A stretch of 64,000 nt of DNA from Mesorhizobium sp. YC-39 (GCF_025753795.1 NZ_JAOWPS010000004.1:744001-808000); one strand, 5' to 3'; shown: positions 1 through 8,397, counted from the first letter of the stretch. Numbers and translations are program-made. Notes: generated from the letters alone by a model not told the origin.

Positions 1-514
1 CAACCGCGGACATCGTGCCAAGTAGCCCCATGGCGCTGCCGGTACTTGCCTTCGGAACCGTGTCGCCGACAAAGGCGATGGTCAGCGCCATCATGATGGC
101 CGCGCCCAGGCCCTGCACCGCCCGGGCGGCGACCAGCCACCAAAGCGTGGGTGCTGCGCCGCATAGGCCGGAGGCCGCGGTGAACAGGAAGATCCCGGCC
201 AACAGCAGCCGCCGGCGGCCGGCGATGTCGCCGAGCCGCCCGACGCTGACGATCAGCGTGGTGATGGCCAGGAGATAGGCCAGCACGATCCACTGGACGT
301 CCTGGAAGGAGGCGCTGAACGCTAGCGCCAAATTCGGCAGTCCGACATTGGCGATGCTGGTGCCGAGCGAAGACAGCAGCATCGACAGTGACAGACCGGC
401 GAGCGCCCAGCGGATGGAGGGTGTCGGTACCGCATCCGCGACTGCCGCCGTATTCTTCCCTGCAATGATTGGCTGACCTGTAATGTTTGGGTGTCCGGCA
501 ACGATTGGCTTCAA
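1..514 (-). CDS. MFS drug exporter, DHA2/EmrB-like (partial, N-terminal part)
   Basis: Only the first ~170 codons lie in the window; the gene runs off the left edge. Minus-strand translation gives a first membrane helix (WALAGLSLSMLLSSLGTS), a second (WIVLAYLLAITTLIVS) and the loop GRLGDIAGRRRLLLAG, which fits MFS motif A between helices 2 and 3. A further stretch (ARAVQGLGAAIMMAL) is typical of the 14-helix DHA2 (EmrB/QacA) exporters of the inner membrane. No in-frame ATG lies before helix 1; TTG at 514 is the best start, which leaves a short N-terminal tail with two similar PIVAG/PIIAG stretches. It is divergent from the LysR gene, so that regulator is a likely controller. The substrate cannot be told from the sequence. 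Confidence 0.82.
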   Translation of the reverse strand, partial: MKPIVAGHPNITGQPIIAGKNTAAVADAVPTPSIRWALAGLSLSMLLSSLGTSIANVGLPNLALAFSASFQDVQWIVLAYLLAITTLIVSVGRLGDIAGRRRLLLAGIFLFTAASGLCGAAPTLWWLVAARAVQGLGAAIMMALTIAFVGDTVPKASTGSAMGLLGTMSAV

Positions 515-656
515 CGTGAACTCCGTCTTCTGGCGGCTCCCGAAACGGAGCTGTCAGAGACGTAGTCCTTTGCCTGACATGGCGGAATACGCATCATTTG
601 CATTCCATTCGTGCATTTGGCGCCACATCATGATCGAACCGTGCTATGGCAGGCGC

Positions 657-1553
657 ATGTCGACACCCGATCTCAACCTGCTGGTCACCCTCGATGTGCT
701 GCTCGTAGAGGGCAGCGTCGCGCGCGCAGCCCGGCGGTTGCGGCTCAGCCCGTCGGCGATGAGCCGGGCGCTGGCGCGGTTGCGCGAGACGACGGGCGAT
801 CCGCTGCTGGTCCGGGCCGGACGTGGTCTCGTTCCGACACCTCGGGCGCTTGAACTGCGCGAACGGGTCGGGCAGCTCGTCGAGGATGCCAAGGCGGCTC
901 TGCGTCCGACGGAGAAGCCCAACTTCAAGCAACTAACCCGAACATTCACGCTGCGGACCCGCGAAGGCTTTGCGGAAAATTTCGGACTGGATCTGATGGC
1001 TCGCCTCAGGCAGGACGCTCCCGGCGTGCGGCTGCGCTTTGTGCTGAAGTCGGACAAGGACAGCACGTCGCTGCGTGAGGGGAATATCGATCTGGAGACG
1101 GGCGTCGTGGGAGGCACCACAGGTCCGGAGGTGCGCACGCAGGCATTGTTCAGGGATCGCTTCATTGGCGTCGTGCGCATGGGGCACGCGCTGAGCCAGG
1201 GCGAGATCACGCTCGCCCGTTATGCGGACGGCAGGCATATCTGCATTTCCAGGCGGGATCTCGACAAGGGACCGGTCGACGAATCCCTGGAACCGTTCGG
1301 ACTGAAGCGGGACATCGTCATGGTCGTCGGTGGCTTCTCGACCGCGCTGGCCCTGGCCCGGTCGTCCGATCTGATTGCCACCGTTCCCGAACGGTACACC
1401 GGTAATCTGCGCAGCGGAATGCATAGTTTTGCCATTCCAGTCGCTATACCGGAGGTCACAATTTCATTGCTCTGGCACCCTCGGCTCGACGCCGATCCGG
1501 TGCATCGCTGGCTGCGCGGGTGCGTTCGGGAGGTTTGCAGCACGGCTGGCTGA
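657..1553 (+). CDS. LysR-family transcriptional regulator
   Basis: A 298-residue LysR-type regulator. Residues 1-60 form the winged helix-turn-helix (AARRLRLSPSAMSRALARLR, then DPLLVRAGRGLVPTPRA), followed by a linker helix and a periplasmic-binding-like effector domain (~90-295). The frame is open further upstream to 483, but ATG 657 puts the DNA-binding domain at the usual distance (MSTPDLNLLVTLDVLL) and matches family length. It is divergent from the MFS exporter, with ~140 bp shared between the two starts, the usual arrangement for a LysR protein controlling its neighbour. The effector is unknown. The long upstream extension is rejected because it has no family similarity. Confidence 0.9.
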   Translation: MSTPDLNLLVTLDVLLVEGSVARAARRLRLSPSAMSRALARLRETTGDPLLVRAGRGLVPTPRALELRERVGQLVEDAKAALRPTEKPNFKQLTRTFTLRTREGFAENFGLDLMARLRQDAPGVRLRFVLKSDKDSTSLREGNIDLETGVVGGTTGPEVRTQALFRDRFIGVVRMGHALSQGEITLARYADGRHICISRRDLDKGPVDESLEPFGLKRDIVMVVGGFSTALALARSSDLIATVPERYTGNLRSGMHSFAIPVAIPEVTISLLWHPRLDADPVHRWLRGCVREVCSTAG

Positions 1554-1605
1554 GGCTTTTTGCGCTGCTGTTTCTGGCGGTTGCTTGAATGCACCTACGA
1601 ATCCC

Positions 1606-1621
1606 GTATACGAGTATACGA
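1606..1621. repeat. Tandem 8-bp repeat GTATACGA x2 upstream of ddl
   Basis: Two adjacent copies of GTATACGA lie in the 129-bp gap between the LysR gene and ddl, about 60 bp before the ddl start. Each copy contains the palindrome GTATAC. It could be an operator (GntR-type proteins often bind GTATAC-like cores) or chance; nothing else in the gap stands out. Confidence 0.35.
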
Positions 1622-1682
1622 ATAACCAGGGCATTGCCGTCGGCTTGCAATTTTTCAACACCAGCCCATTCGGGAGACATCC

Positions 1683-2765
1683 ATGGCCGCGAACAGACTG
1701 CGCATAGCCGTTCTCTTTGGCGGGCGCTCCGCCGAGCATGAGGTTTCGGTGCTTTCGGCAACCAATGTCATGCGCGCGCTGGAGCCCGCCAGATATGATG
1801 CGGTTCCGATCTTCGTCACCCGCGAGGGGCAATGGCTGCTGAGCAGCTTCGAGGGTGGGGCGCTGGCAAGGCCGGCGGCGGGAACGGAGATCTGCCTCGT
1901 GCCGGGCGGGCGTGGCCGCATCCTGGCGATCCCGGCCACCGGCGCGCCGCACGAACTGGCGAACATCGACATCGTCTTTCCGGTGCTGCACGGCCTGCAC
2001 GGCGAGGACGGCTCGGCGCAGGGGCTGGCAGAAGTGGCGCGCGTGCCGTTTGTGGGCTGCGGCATCCTCGGTTCGGCCACGGCCCTCGACAAGGAGATGG
2101 CAAAGCGCCTTTTGAAAGAGGCGGGATTGCCGACGGCCCGGTCCGTAACCCTTTCGCCAGGGGCAGCGCCGACCTTTACCGACCTGCAGCGCGACCTGGG
2201 AACGCCGCTCTTCCTCAAACCCGCCCGGCAGGGCTCGTCCGTCGGCGTCAGCAAGGTCGCGACCGAGCGGGACTATGAGGCCGCGCTCGCCGAAGGCTTC
2301 AAACATGACAGCAAGCTGCTCGCCGAGGAATTCATCAATGGCCGCGAGATTGAATGCAGCGTGCTGGAGGATGCCAGCGGCGGGTTGTTCGTATCCCGCC
2401 CCGGCGAGATCGTTCCGGCCGAAAGCCATGGCTTCTACAGCTACGACGCCAAGTATATCGACGAGAATGGCGCCGCGCTGAAAGTGCCGGCCGAACTGCC
2501 GCCGGAGATCGAAGCCAGGATCCGCGAGATTGCCGCCAAGGCCTTTCGCGCCGTTGGCTGCGACGGCATGGCCCGCGTCGATTTCTTTCTAACGGCCGAC
2601 ATGCGCACACTCGTGAACGAGCTCAACACCATTCCCGGCTTCACCGACATCAGCATGTATGCCAAGGCCATGGCGGCGAGCGGGGTCAGCTATGCGGAGG
2701 TCATCGACCGGCTCGTGGCGCACGGCTTGGCGCGAGCCGGCGTTAGCGTGCCACTGGCAGCTTGA
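1683..2765 (+). CDS. ddl: D-alanine--D-alanine ligase
   Basis: ATP-dependent ligation of two D-alanines for the peptidoglycan stem peptide, cytoplasmic. The 360-residue product is the length of the longer A-type Ddl. The N-terminal domain has IAVLFGGRSAEHEVSVLSA, the ATP-grasp core has FLKPARQGSSVGVSKV and EEFINGREIECSVLE, and the C-terminal part has MARVDFFLT and the magnesium/substrate loop VNELNTIPGFT. The start ATG at 1683 follows a good ribosome-binding site (GGGAG). The gene is alone here and not in the dcw cell-division cluster, where a shorter ddl is often found, so it may be a second Ddl copy. The call is firm; paralogy is inference. Confidence 0.96.
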   Translation: MAANRLRIAVLFGGRSAEHEVSVLSATNVMRALEPARYDAVPIFVTREGQWLLSSFEGGALARPAAGTEICLVPGGRGRILAIPATGAPHELANIDIVFPVLHGLHGEDGSAQGLAEVARVPFVGCGILGSATALDKEMAKRLLKEAGLPTARSVTLSPGAAPTFTDLQRDLGTPLFLKPARQGSSVGVSKVATERDYEAALAEGFKHDSKLLAEEFINGREIECSVLEDASGGLFVSRPGEIVPAESHGFYSYDAKYIDENGAALKVPAELPPEIEARIREIAAKAFRAVGCDGMARVDFFLTADMRTLVNELNTIPGFTDISMYAKAMAASGVSYAEVIDRLVAHGLARAGVSVPLAA

Positions 2766-2831
2766 GGCTTGTCACAAGCGAACAAAAGCCGGGGCTCGTC
2801 CGATCTTCCTCATGTTCGATCACAATCCCGT

Positions 2832-3380
2832 CTAGCCCAGCACGAATCGCAGCCGCGTTTCGACTGGAGCCAGGGGCAGCGGCACCAGCTCATAGCCCAG
2901 CTCGACGTAGATTTCGGCAAGCGCATGATAGGTGCGTTCGGCCTCGTCGAGGGTCTGCTTGCGTTCGCTGTCCTGGCCGAAGATTGCCGGCCACGGTGGG
3001 GCGATGAAGACGCGGCGGGCATAGCGGAAGCGTTCGGCGGCATTCCTGAGATGGGCGGGCACCGGCAGGCCGATCAGCCTGAGATAGCCAAGCGTGTCCG
3101 GCACGCCGCGGTCGAAGAAGACCGGCCCCTTCTTTTCCAGGGCGGCCTCATAGGAGCGCAACTCCCATGACAGCATCAGTTCGGAAAACAGCGCCGGATC
3201 GTTCCAGGGAAGGGCGGGTCCGCCGATCGCCATCTGGCCGCGAATGATGCCGCGCCCGGCTTCGGGCGAGGTGGCAAAGGCCGCTTTTCGCAAGGCTTCG
3301 ATCAATGTGGTCTTGCCGGAACCAGGCCCGCCGGTCAGCACGAAGAATCGATCGGAATCGTTTTGCATTCTTTTGTCCAT
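2832..3380 (-). CDS. P-loop ATPase/kinase-like protein (AAA_28 type)
   Basis: A 182-residue single-domain P-loop protein. Walker A is GGPGSGKTT at residues ~17-25; a second acidic motif FFDRGVPDTLGYL (~88-100) resembles the Walker B/lid region of small nucleotide kinases. It is similar in layout to the AAA_28 predicted ATPases, which have no agreed substrate. A second possible start (MQNDSDRF) lies four codons downstream; neither has a strong ribosome-binding site. It converges with ddl and lies upstream of tmRNA on the same strand, without visible functional linkage. Function unknown beyond nucleotide binding. Confidence 0.75.
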   Translation of the reverse strand: MDKRMQNDSDRFFVLTGGPGSGKTTLIEALRKAAFATSPEAGRGIIRGQMAIGGPALPWNDPALFSELMLSWELRSYEAALEKKGPVFFDRGVPDTLGYLRLIGLPVPAHLRNAAERFRYARRVFIAPPWPAIFGQDSERKQTLDEAERTYHALAEIYVELGYELVPLPLAPVETRLRFVLG

Positions 3381-3484
3381 CTATTGGGACGTAGCAGCCG
3401 TGCTGCTGGCAGACGGCTTCGCGATGGGCGCTTGGTGCGCAACGCAAGGAACCGGCCGGCAAGCCTGCCGCCGCTACAAAATCG

Positions 3485-3820
3485 AAAAAGGGGAGAAGTG
3501 GAGGTTTCTGTTGCCAGGTACCTCCGAACCCCGCCTAGAAGTGCGAACCCCTAGGGCTTGATTTGAAGCGTTCGCACTGCATTAAGCAGCGAGACGAGCT
3601 TCCGCATAGTTGTCGTTGGCAACTATAAGTTTAGCCCGATGACGGTGGTACAATGCCGGGCAAAAGTACGATCTTTACACCTTCGTCGATCCTATTTCGC
3701 CCCCAGCAAAAGCCGCTCCTTTCAAAAGAGCGGTTTTTGGTGGAGGCGCCGGGTACCGCCCCCGGGTCCGAACGGCTTATTTCATCGCCCATTTATCGCC
3801 ATAGTCGGTCAAGCCGACAA
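3485..3820 (-). ncRNA. ssrA: Transfer-messenger RNA, circularly permuted two-piece form
   Basis: Minus-strand transcript for ribosome rescue. The acceptor piece comes first and ends in ...CGCCTCCACCA, with its CCA at 3740-3738. After a short spacer the coding piece begins at 3704 with GGGGGCGAAATAGGATCGA. Its first seven bases pair with CGCCTCC and give a G-U at the third pair, the alanine identity element of tmRNA. The tag is read from 3620 to 3582: GCC resume codon, then ANDNYAEARLAA without further gaps, and TAA. Downstream come an 8-bp stem (GTGCGAAC/GTTCGCAC) and GGAGGT/ACCTCC hairpins, then a T run near 3489-3485. A TATATT box at 3830-3825 is a possible -10. The outer ends are approximate. 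Permutation is the normal state in alphaproteobacteria. Confidence 0.93.
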
Positions 3821-4026
3821 AGCGAATATAAGGGGCCATCGCAAGAAATGAAAGGCCGGAATGCCGTTTCATATCTGTCTCAAAGCGGATCATGGAGGGT
3901 TGACTTGCACGCGCACTCAACCGAAGGTTTGCGGCGGTGAGGAGTTACCGATCCAGCGCACAGTTTGCGGCAGCGCGCCACAGCCCTCACCGACTGGATC
4001 CCGTGGCGCCGACGAGGGGAAATTTG

Positions 4027-4338
4027 ATGGCCGACTATCTTGCAGACGTGAAGAAATACGACGCCGCGGCAAATGCCGACGCGGTCGCCAAGATCGTGAA
4101 GCATCTGGGCATCGCGCTCAGGAACCGTGATTCCTCGCTGGTATCCTGCACGGATCCCAAGGAACTCGAGCGCGTCAGGAACAACTGGGCTGCCAAGAAG
4201 CTCGGCGTCACCGACGCCGGCAAAGCGGACGCGGCCATCGAAAAGACCTGCAAGGCGATGGATGCAGACAACACCAAGAGCCGCGTGACCTTCTATTACC
4301 TCGTCGCCAAGGATTTGGGCAAGCTCGGCGCGCTCTGA
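4027..4338 (+). CDS. DUF2853 family protein
   Basis: A 103-residue soluble protein beginning MADYLADVKKYDAAANADAV, which matches the conserved DUF2853 family. The family is small, helical and of unknown function. The frame is open upstream to 3937, but ATG 4027 sits after GAGGGGAAATTTG, an evident ribosome-binding site, and starts at the family N-terminus. Two cysteines (SSLVSCTDP, EKTCKAM) are present. The gene appears monocistronic: a strong hairpin follows it. Confidence 0.85.
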   Translation: MADYLADVKKYDAAANADAVAKIVKHLGIALRNRDSSLVSCTDPKELERVRNNWAAKKLGVTDAGKADAAIEKTCKAMDADNTKSRVTFYYLVAKDLGKLGAL

Positions 4339-4354
4339 CGTCTGCATCGAGCGG

Positions 4355-4381
4355 AAGCTGGCGCGATTGCCGCGCCAGCTT
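4355..4381 (+). terminator. Hairpin after DUF2853 gene
   Basis: Perfect 11-bp stem AAGCTGGCGCG / CGCGCCAGCTT with a 5-base loop, starting 17 bp past the stop codon. It lacks a real T run, so it could be a weak or Rho-assisted terminator. The remaining gap before thyA holds nothing I recognise. Confidence 0.55.
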
Positions 4382-4485
4382 GTAACGCTGTCGGCGAGTG
4401 TCCTGTTGAATGCCCTGCGCTTTGATATGTTCGGCCGACAGCCAGTCGGCTATTATGGGTGACAACCCGAATCGGGCCGAAGCCA

Positions 4486-5280
4486 ATGCGTCAATATCTC
4501 GACCTCCTGAATCATGTGCTTGAAAACGGCGCCGACCGTGGCGACCGCACCGGTACCGGAACACGCTCGGTGTTCGGCTACCAGATGCGCTTCGACCTGG
4601 CGCGCGGCTTTCCGGTCACCACCACCAAGAAGCTGCATCTGAAGTCGATCATATACGAGCTTTTGTGGTTCCTGGCCGGCGACACCAACATCAAGTACCT
4701 CAACGACCACGGCGTCTCCATCTGGGATGAATGGGCCGACGAGAATGGCGATCTCGGCCCGGTCTATGGCAAGCAATGGCGCTCCTGGCCGGACGGCCAT
4801 GGCGGCGCCATCGACCAGATTGCTGGCCTTCTCAAGGAGATACGCAAGAATCCTAATTCCCGTCGCTTGATCGTTTCGGCGTGGAACCCGGCCGAGGTGG
4901 AGGCCATGGCGCTGCCGCCCTGCCACTGCCTGTTCCAGTTCTATGTCTCGGAAGGCAGGCTCTCCTGCCAGCTCTATCAGCGTTCCGGCGACATCTTTCT
5001 CGGTGTGCCGTTCAACATCGCTTCCTATGCGCTGCTGACGCTGATGGTGGCGCAAGTGACCGGCCTGAAGCCCGGCGATTTCGTCCACACGCTGGGCGAT
5101 GCGCATCTCTATTCGAACCATTTCGAACAGGCGCGCGAACAGTTGCGGCGCACGCCCAAGACGCTGCCAACCATGTGGATCAATCCAGACGTGAAGGATC
5201 TCTTTGCCTTCCGTTTCGAGGATTTCCGGCTTGAGAACTATTTCGCCGACGCGACGATCAAGGCGCCGATCGCGGTGTAA
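4486..5280 (+). CDS. thyA: Thymidylate synthase
   Basis: Converts dUMP to dTMP using methylene-tetrahydrofolate. From ATG 4486 the protein is 264 residues, the usual ThyA length; an upstream GTG at 4459 adds nine residues with no family support. Conserved blocks are DRTGTGTRSVFG near the N-terminus, the catalytic cysteine in ALPPCHCLFQFYV (~145), the phosphate/dUMP-binding stretch LYQRSGDIFLGVPFNIASYA, and HLYSNH near the C-terminus. Its product dihydrofolate is recycled by the dihydrofolate reductase encoded at 10.75 kb, so the classical ThyA/FolA pair is present in this window but not as an operon. Confidence 0.97.
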   Translation: MRQYLDLLNHVLENGADRGDRTGTGTRSVFGYQMRFDLARGFPVTTTKKLHLKSIIYELLWFLAGDTNIKYLNDHGVSIWDEWADENGDLGPVYGKQWRSWPDGHGGAIDQIAGLLKEIRKNPNSRRLIVSAWNPAEVEAMALPPCHCLFQFYVSEGRLSCQLYQRSGDIFLGVPFNIASYALLTLMVAQVTGLKPGDFVHTLGDAHLYSNHFEQAREQLRRTPKTLPTMWINPDVKDLFAFRFEDFRLENYFADATIKAPIAV

Positions 5281-5295
5281 GCCGCCGCCATTTGT

Positions 5296-5594
5296 TCAGT
5301 CGACGCCGACCATCACGTCCGAGGCCTTGATCACGGCATAGGCATGCTTGCCCTTTTCGAGCTTGAGATCGGCAACGGCTTCGTTACAGCGCCGCGCGTC
5401 CTTTCGGACGCGCAAAGGGCGCTGTAATACCTTGATTGGCGCATGATCCTTACCGAAAATCGAATTCGATTTTCGGGGTCATGCGTTGGTGATCGACGCG
5501 GTGACGACGGCGCCGCCGATATCGATCCGGACATGGGAGGTGGTTGCTCCCTTGACGATTTCGGTGATCGTTCCCTGCGGGCGCTGATTTTCAT
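5296..5594 (-). pseudogene. Broken molybdenum-pterin-binding protein (molbindin, Mop/TOBE)
   Basis: The remains of a ~70-residue molbindin lie divergently upstream of modA. The minus strand starts with MKISAR (ATG at 5594), the usual Mop N-terminus. The frame then shifts: the next family block, GTITEIVKGATTSHVRIDIG, is in another frame. That frame reaches ...VVTASITNA and hits a stop at 5481-5479. The missing C-terminal part (NEAVADLKLEKGKHAYAVIK, then ASDVMVGVD and a stop at 5296) resumes on the far side of a 102-bp palindromic element. The gene therefore carries two separate lesions. Molbindins store or buffer molybdate in the cytoplasm, so loss would leave Mo homeostasis to ModABC and ModE. 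Confidence 0.85.
5386..5487. repeat. Palindromic mosaic element (RIME-like) inside the molbindin gene
   Basis: A 102-bp insertion consisting of two palindromes: one with arms TTACAGCGCC...GGCGCTGTAA around GGACGCGC/GCGCGTCC, the other GCATGATCCTTACCGAAAAT / ATTTTCGGGGTCATGC. CGTT is found at both edges (5382-5385 and 5484-5487), which fits a short target duplication. The second palindrome has the same design as the GCACGATG...CATCGTGC element found at 48.07-48.13 kb in this window, so it is a repeated rhizobial intergenic element. Confidence 0.75.
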
Positions 5595-5694
5595 GCGACG
5601 TCTCCTTGGATTGGGTTTCGCTGTATCCAGCCCAATTCATCGTAGGCTGCGATAGCAGCAAGATACAATGGCTGCGCTAGGCCAAAAGCCTTCC

Positions 5695-5722
5695 ATTGTT
5701 ATGTTCATCCAGATATATCGAT
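5695..5722. promoter_or_regulatory. ModE-binding site (Mo-box) upstream of modABC
   Basis: 28-bp imperfect inverted repeat: half-sites ATTGTTATGTT and GATATATCGAT separated by 6 bp. Against the ModE consensus halves ATCGTTATATA / TATATAACGAT, I count 8 of 11 and 9 of 11 matches, with the same 6-bp spacing. It sits 47 bp before the modA start, where bound ModE with molybdate would block transcription. A ModE-type gene ends the same gene group, which supports the reading. Confidence 0.75.
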
Positions 5723-5769
5723 TGGCAGGCTTCGAGCCGAGCGGATTTCAAACCCAGGGAGAGTTTTTC

Positions 5770-6567
5770 ATGGTGACGCGCAAAGGTCTTGGATTGAAGG
5801 CGATTGCGATCGGTGGTTTTGCGACGCTGCTGATGGTGGCGGCGCCCGCCGCCCATGCCGACGACAAGGTGGTCGTGTTTGCCGCGGCCAGCCTTAAGGA
5901 CGGGCTCGATGCGGTGAACAAAGCCTGCGAGGCCGATGTCGGCGAGGCCGCGACCGTCTCCTACGCGGCAAGCTCGGCGCTGGCCAAACAGATCGAGGGC
6001 GGCGCACCGGCCGATATCTTCATCTCGGCCGATCTCGACTGGATGAAGTATCTCTCCGACAGGAAGCTGACCAAGCCCGACACGGAAGTGAAGCTGCTCG
6101 GCAATGAGATCGTGCTGGTGGCGCCGAAGGACTCCACAGTCGAAGCCAAGATCGAGAAGGGTTTTGATCTGGCCAAACTCATCGGCGACGGCAGGCTCGC
6201 CATGGGCGATTTCAAGGCGGTGCCGGCCGGGAAATACGGCAAGGCTGCCCTTGAATCGCTCGGCGTCTGGTCTTCGGTCGAGGGCAAGGTGGCGCAGGCC
6301 GAGAATGTGCGCGCGGCACTGAAGCTGGTCTCGACGGGTGAAGCAGCCCTTGGCATCGTCTATGCCACCGATGCGCATGCCGAAAAGGGCGTCAAAGTGG
6401 TCGGCACCTTCCCGGAGGATTCGCACCCGCCAATCATCTACCCTGTTGCCCAGACAGCCGACTCGAAGGACAAGGATACGCTGGCCTTCTTGAAATGCCT
6501 GCAGTCCGCAAAAGCTGGCGCACTCTTCAAGGAGCAGGGGTTCACCGTCCTGATGCCGAGCAACTGA
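5770..6567 (+). CDS. modA: Molybdate ABC transporter, periplasmic substrate-binding protein
   Basis: Captures molybdate in the periplasm for ModBC. The 265-residue product starts at ATG 5770 with MVTRKGLGLKAIA, a hydrophobic stretch and the cleavage site AAHA/DDKV, a clear signal peptide. Mature protein features of ModA include VVFAAASLKDGLDAV, the oxyanion-contacting YAASSALAKQIEGGAPADIF, and GEAALGIVYATDA. An open upstream extension to 5668 would bury the signal peptide and is rejected. First gene of modABC, 16 bp before modB, and preceded by a Mo-box, so expression should fall when molybdate is plentiful. Confidence 0.96.
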   Translation: MVTRKGLGLKAIAIGGFATLLMVAAPAAHADDKVVVFAAASLKDGLDAVNKACEADVGEAATVSYAASSALAKQIEGGAPADIFISADLDWMKYLSDRKLTKPDTEVKLLGNEIVLVAPKDSTVEAKIEKGFDLAKLIGDGRLAMGDFKAVPAGKYGKAALESLGVWSSVEGKVAQAENVRAALKLVSTGEAALGIVYATDAHAEKGVKVVGTFPEDSHPPIIYPVAQTADSKDKDTLAFLKCLQSAKAGALFKEQGFTVLMPSN

Positions 6568-6583
6568 GGCACGAAACCAAAGC

Positions 6584-7288
6584 ATGAACTGGCTGCTGGA
6601 CCTCACTCCCGACGAATGGAATGCGGTCCGGCTGTCGATCAAGGTGGCGACAGTGGCGATGCTTTTCAGCCTGCCGCCGGGCATATTGATCGCGCTGCTG
6701 CTTGCCCGCGGAAAATTCTGGGGCAAGACGCTGCTCAACGGGCTGGTGCATCTGCCGCTGATCCTGCCGCCGGTGGTGACCGGCTATCTGCTTTTGCTCA
6801 CCTTCGGCAGACGCGGGCCGGCCGGCGCTTTCCTTGCCGAGCATTTCGGCATCGTCTTCTCATTTCGCTGGACGGGCGCCGCATTGGCTTGCGGCATCAT
6901 GGGCTTTCCCCTGATGGTGCGGGCGATCCGGCTGTCGATCGAGGCGGTCGACCGCAAGATGGAGGCGGCGGCTGGAACGCTCGGCGCCAATCCGCTGCTC
7001 GTGTTCGCTACCATCACGCTGCCGCTGATCCTGCCCGGGCTGATCGCCGGCGCGATCCTGTCCTTCGCCAAGGCGATGGGCGAGTTCGGCGCGACGATCA
7101 CCTTCGTCTCCAACATCCCGAACGAGACGCAGACGCTGCCGTCGGCGATCTACACCTTTACCCAGGTGCCTGGCGGCGATGAAGGCGCGCTCCGGTTGAC
7201 GCTGATCTCGATCGTCATCTCGATGGCGGCACTGGTCGCTTCGGAAGTGCTGGCGCGGCGCGTCGGCCGGCGGATGGACATCGAATGA
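6584..7288 (+). CDS. modB: Molybdate ABC transporter permease
   Basis: Inner-membrane channel subunit of the molybdate importer. 234 residues with about five to six hydrophobic helices. The ABC-permease EAA loop (EAAAGTLGANPLLVFATITL) interacts with ModC, and SFAKAMGEFGATITFVSN is the signature ModB block. The start codon follows modA closely, and the stop overlaps the modC start (ATGA), so the three genes are translationally coupled. Confidence 0.96.
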   Translation: MNWLLDLTPDEWNAVRLSIKVATVAMLFSLPPGILIALLLARGKFWGKTLLNGLVHLPLILPPVVTGYLLLLTFGRRGPAGAFLAEHFGIVFSFRWTGAALACGIMGFPLMVRAIRLSIEAVDRKMEAAAGTLGANPLLVFATITLPLILPGLIAGAILSFAKAMGEFGATITFVSNIPNETQTLPSAIYTFTQVPGGDEGALRLTLISIVISMAALVASEVLARRVGRRMDIE

Positions 7289-8397
7289 GCGTTGTTGTCG
7301 ATATCAGCCGTCGGCTTGGCGATTTCGGGATCGATGCCCGTTTCGAGAGCGCCGGGCGATTGACCGCGCTGTTCGGTCCCTCGGGCTCCGGCAAGACGAC
7401 GCTGATCGACCTGATCGCTGGACTGATCCGCCCCGACAAAGGGCGGATCGCGATCGACGGCCGCGTGCTCGTCGACACAGCGGCAGGCATCTTCGTGCCG
7501 AAGCACAAGCGCCGGATCGGCATGGTCTTCCAGGATGCGCGGCTGTTTCCGCATATGAGCGTGGCGGGCAATTTGCGCTATGGCCGCTGGTTCACCCCCA
7601 AGGCGGAACGTTACGCGGATTTCAATGCCGTGGTCGACCTGCTCGGTATCGGTCCACTACTGGAGCGGCGGCCGGCAAAGCTTTCCGGCGGCGAGAAGCA
7701 GCGCGTGGCGATCGGCCGGGCGCTGCTTGCCAGCCCGAAACTGTTGCTGATGGATGAGCCGCTGGCTTCCCTCGACGATGCCCGCAAGGCCGAGATCCTG
7801 CCCTATATTGAGCGGCTGCGCGACGAGACGAAAATCCCGATCGTCTATGTCAGCCATTCCGTCGCCGAAGTGGCGCGGCTGGCGAGCGACGTGGTGGTGC
7901 TGGCGCAAGGCAAAGTCGTTGCCGCTGGACCGACCGGAGCGATCATGCGGCGGCTCGATCTGTTGCCGGCCGAAGAGCGCGGCGAGGGCGGCGCTGTGCT
8001 GGATACGGCGGTGCTGCGCCATGACAAAGCCTTCGGCATGACCGTGCTTGGTTCGGCGGCGGGCGAGATCCGCGTGCCGCTGCTGGCGATGCCAGTCGGG
8101 GCGCCGGTCCGCACCCGCATCCGCGCCCGCGACGTCATGATCGCCACCGAACTGCCGACGGGTCTCAGCGCTCTCAACATATTGCCGGGCACGATCGTCG
8201 CGATTGAGCCGGGCGAGGGGCCCTCGGTCGAGGTCGGCATCGACTGCAATGGCGCAACCATACTTGCCCGTATCACCGAACAGTCACGGCAGGCGCTGAA
8301 GCTACGGCTCGGCCGAAAGGTGTTCGCGGTGGTCAAGACGGTGAGTTTCGACCGGGCGAACACCGGCGCTGGCCTGCCGGCAGAGGCGGATGGATGA
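7285..8397 (+). CDS. modC: Molybdate ABC transporter ATP-binding protein
   Basis: Energises molybdate import. 370 residues: Walker A GPSGSGKTT (~32-40), Q-loop VFQDARLFPHMSV, ABC signature LSGGEKQRVAIGRALL (~134), Walker B LLLMDEPLASLDD, and H-loop VSHSVAEV. The C-terminal ~100 residues (from VRTRIRARDVMIA) form the TOBE/Mop domain that senses molybdate. Because the separate molbindin gene is broken and the local ModE has no Mop domain, this is the only intact Mop-type domain visible in the region. It overlaps modB by 4 bp. Confidence 0.96.
   Translation: MSVVVDISRRLGDFGIDARFESAGRLTALFGPSGSGKTTLIDLIAGLIRPDKGRIAIDGRVLVDTAAGIFVPKHKRRIGMVFQDARLFPHMSVAGNLRYGRWFTPKAERYADFNAVVDLLGIGPLLERRPAKLSGGEKQRVAIGRALLASPKLLLMDEPLASLDDARKAEILPYIERLRDETKIPIVYVSHSVAEVARLASDVVVLAQGKVVAAGPTGAIMRRLDLLPAEERGEGGAVLDTAVLRHDKAFGMTVLGSAAGEIRVPLLAMPVGAPVRTRIRARDVMIATELPTGLSALNILPGTIVAIEPGEGPSVEVGIDCNGATILARITEQSRQALKLRLGRKVFAVVKTVSFDRANTGAGLPAEADG

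Noticed and set aside
483..656. N-terminal extension of the LysR regulator
   Set aside because: The extension lies in the divergent promoter region and overlaps the start of the MFS gene; homology begins at MSTPDLNLL.
3653..3940. Plus-strand frame containing VEAPGTAPGSE
   Set aside because: It is antisense to the acceptor and coding pieces of tmRNA, which explain the conservation.
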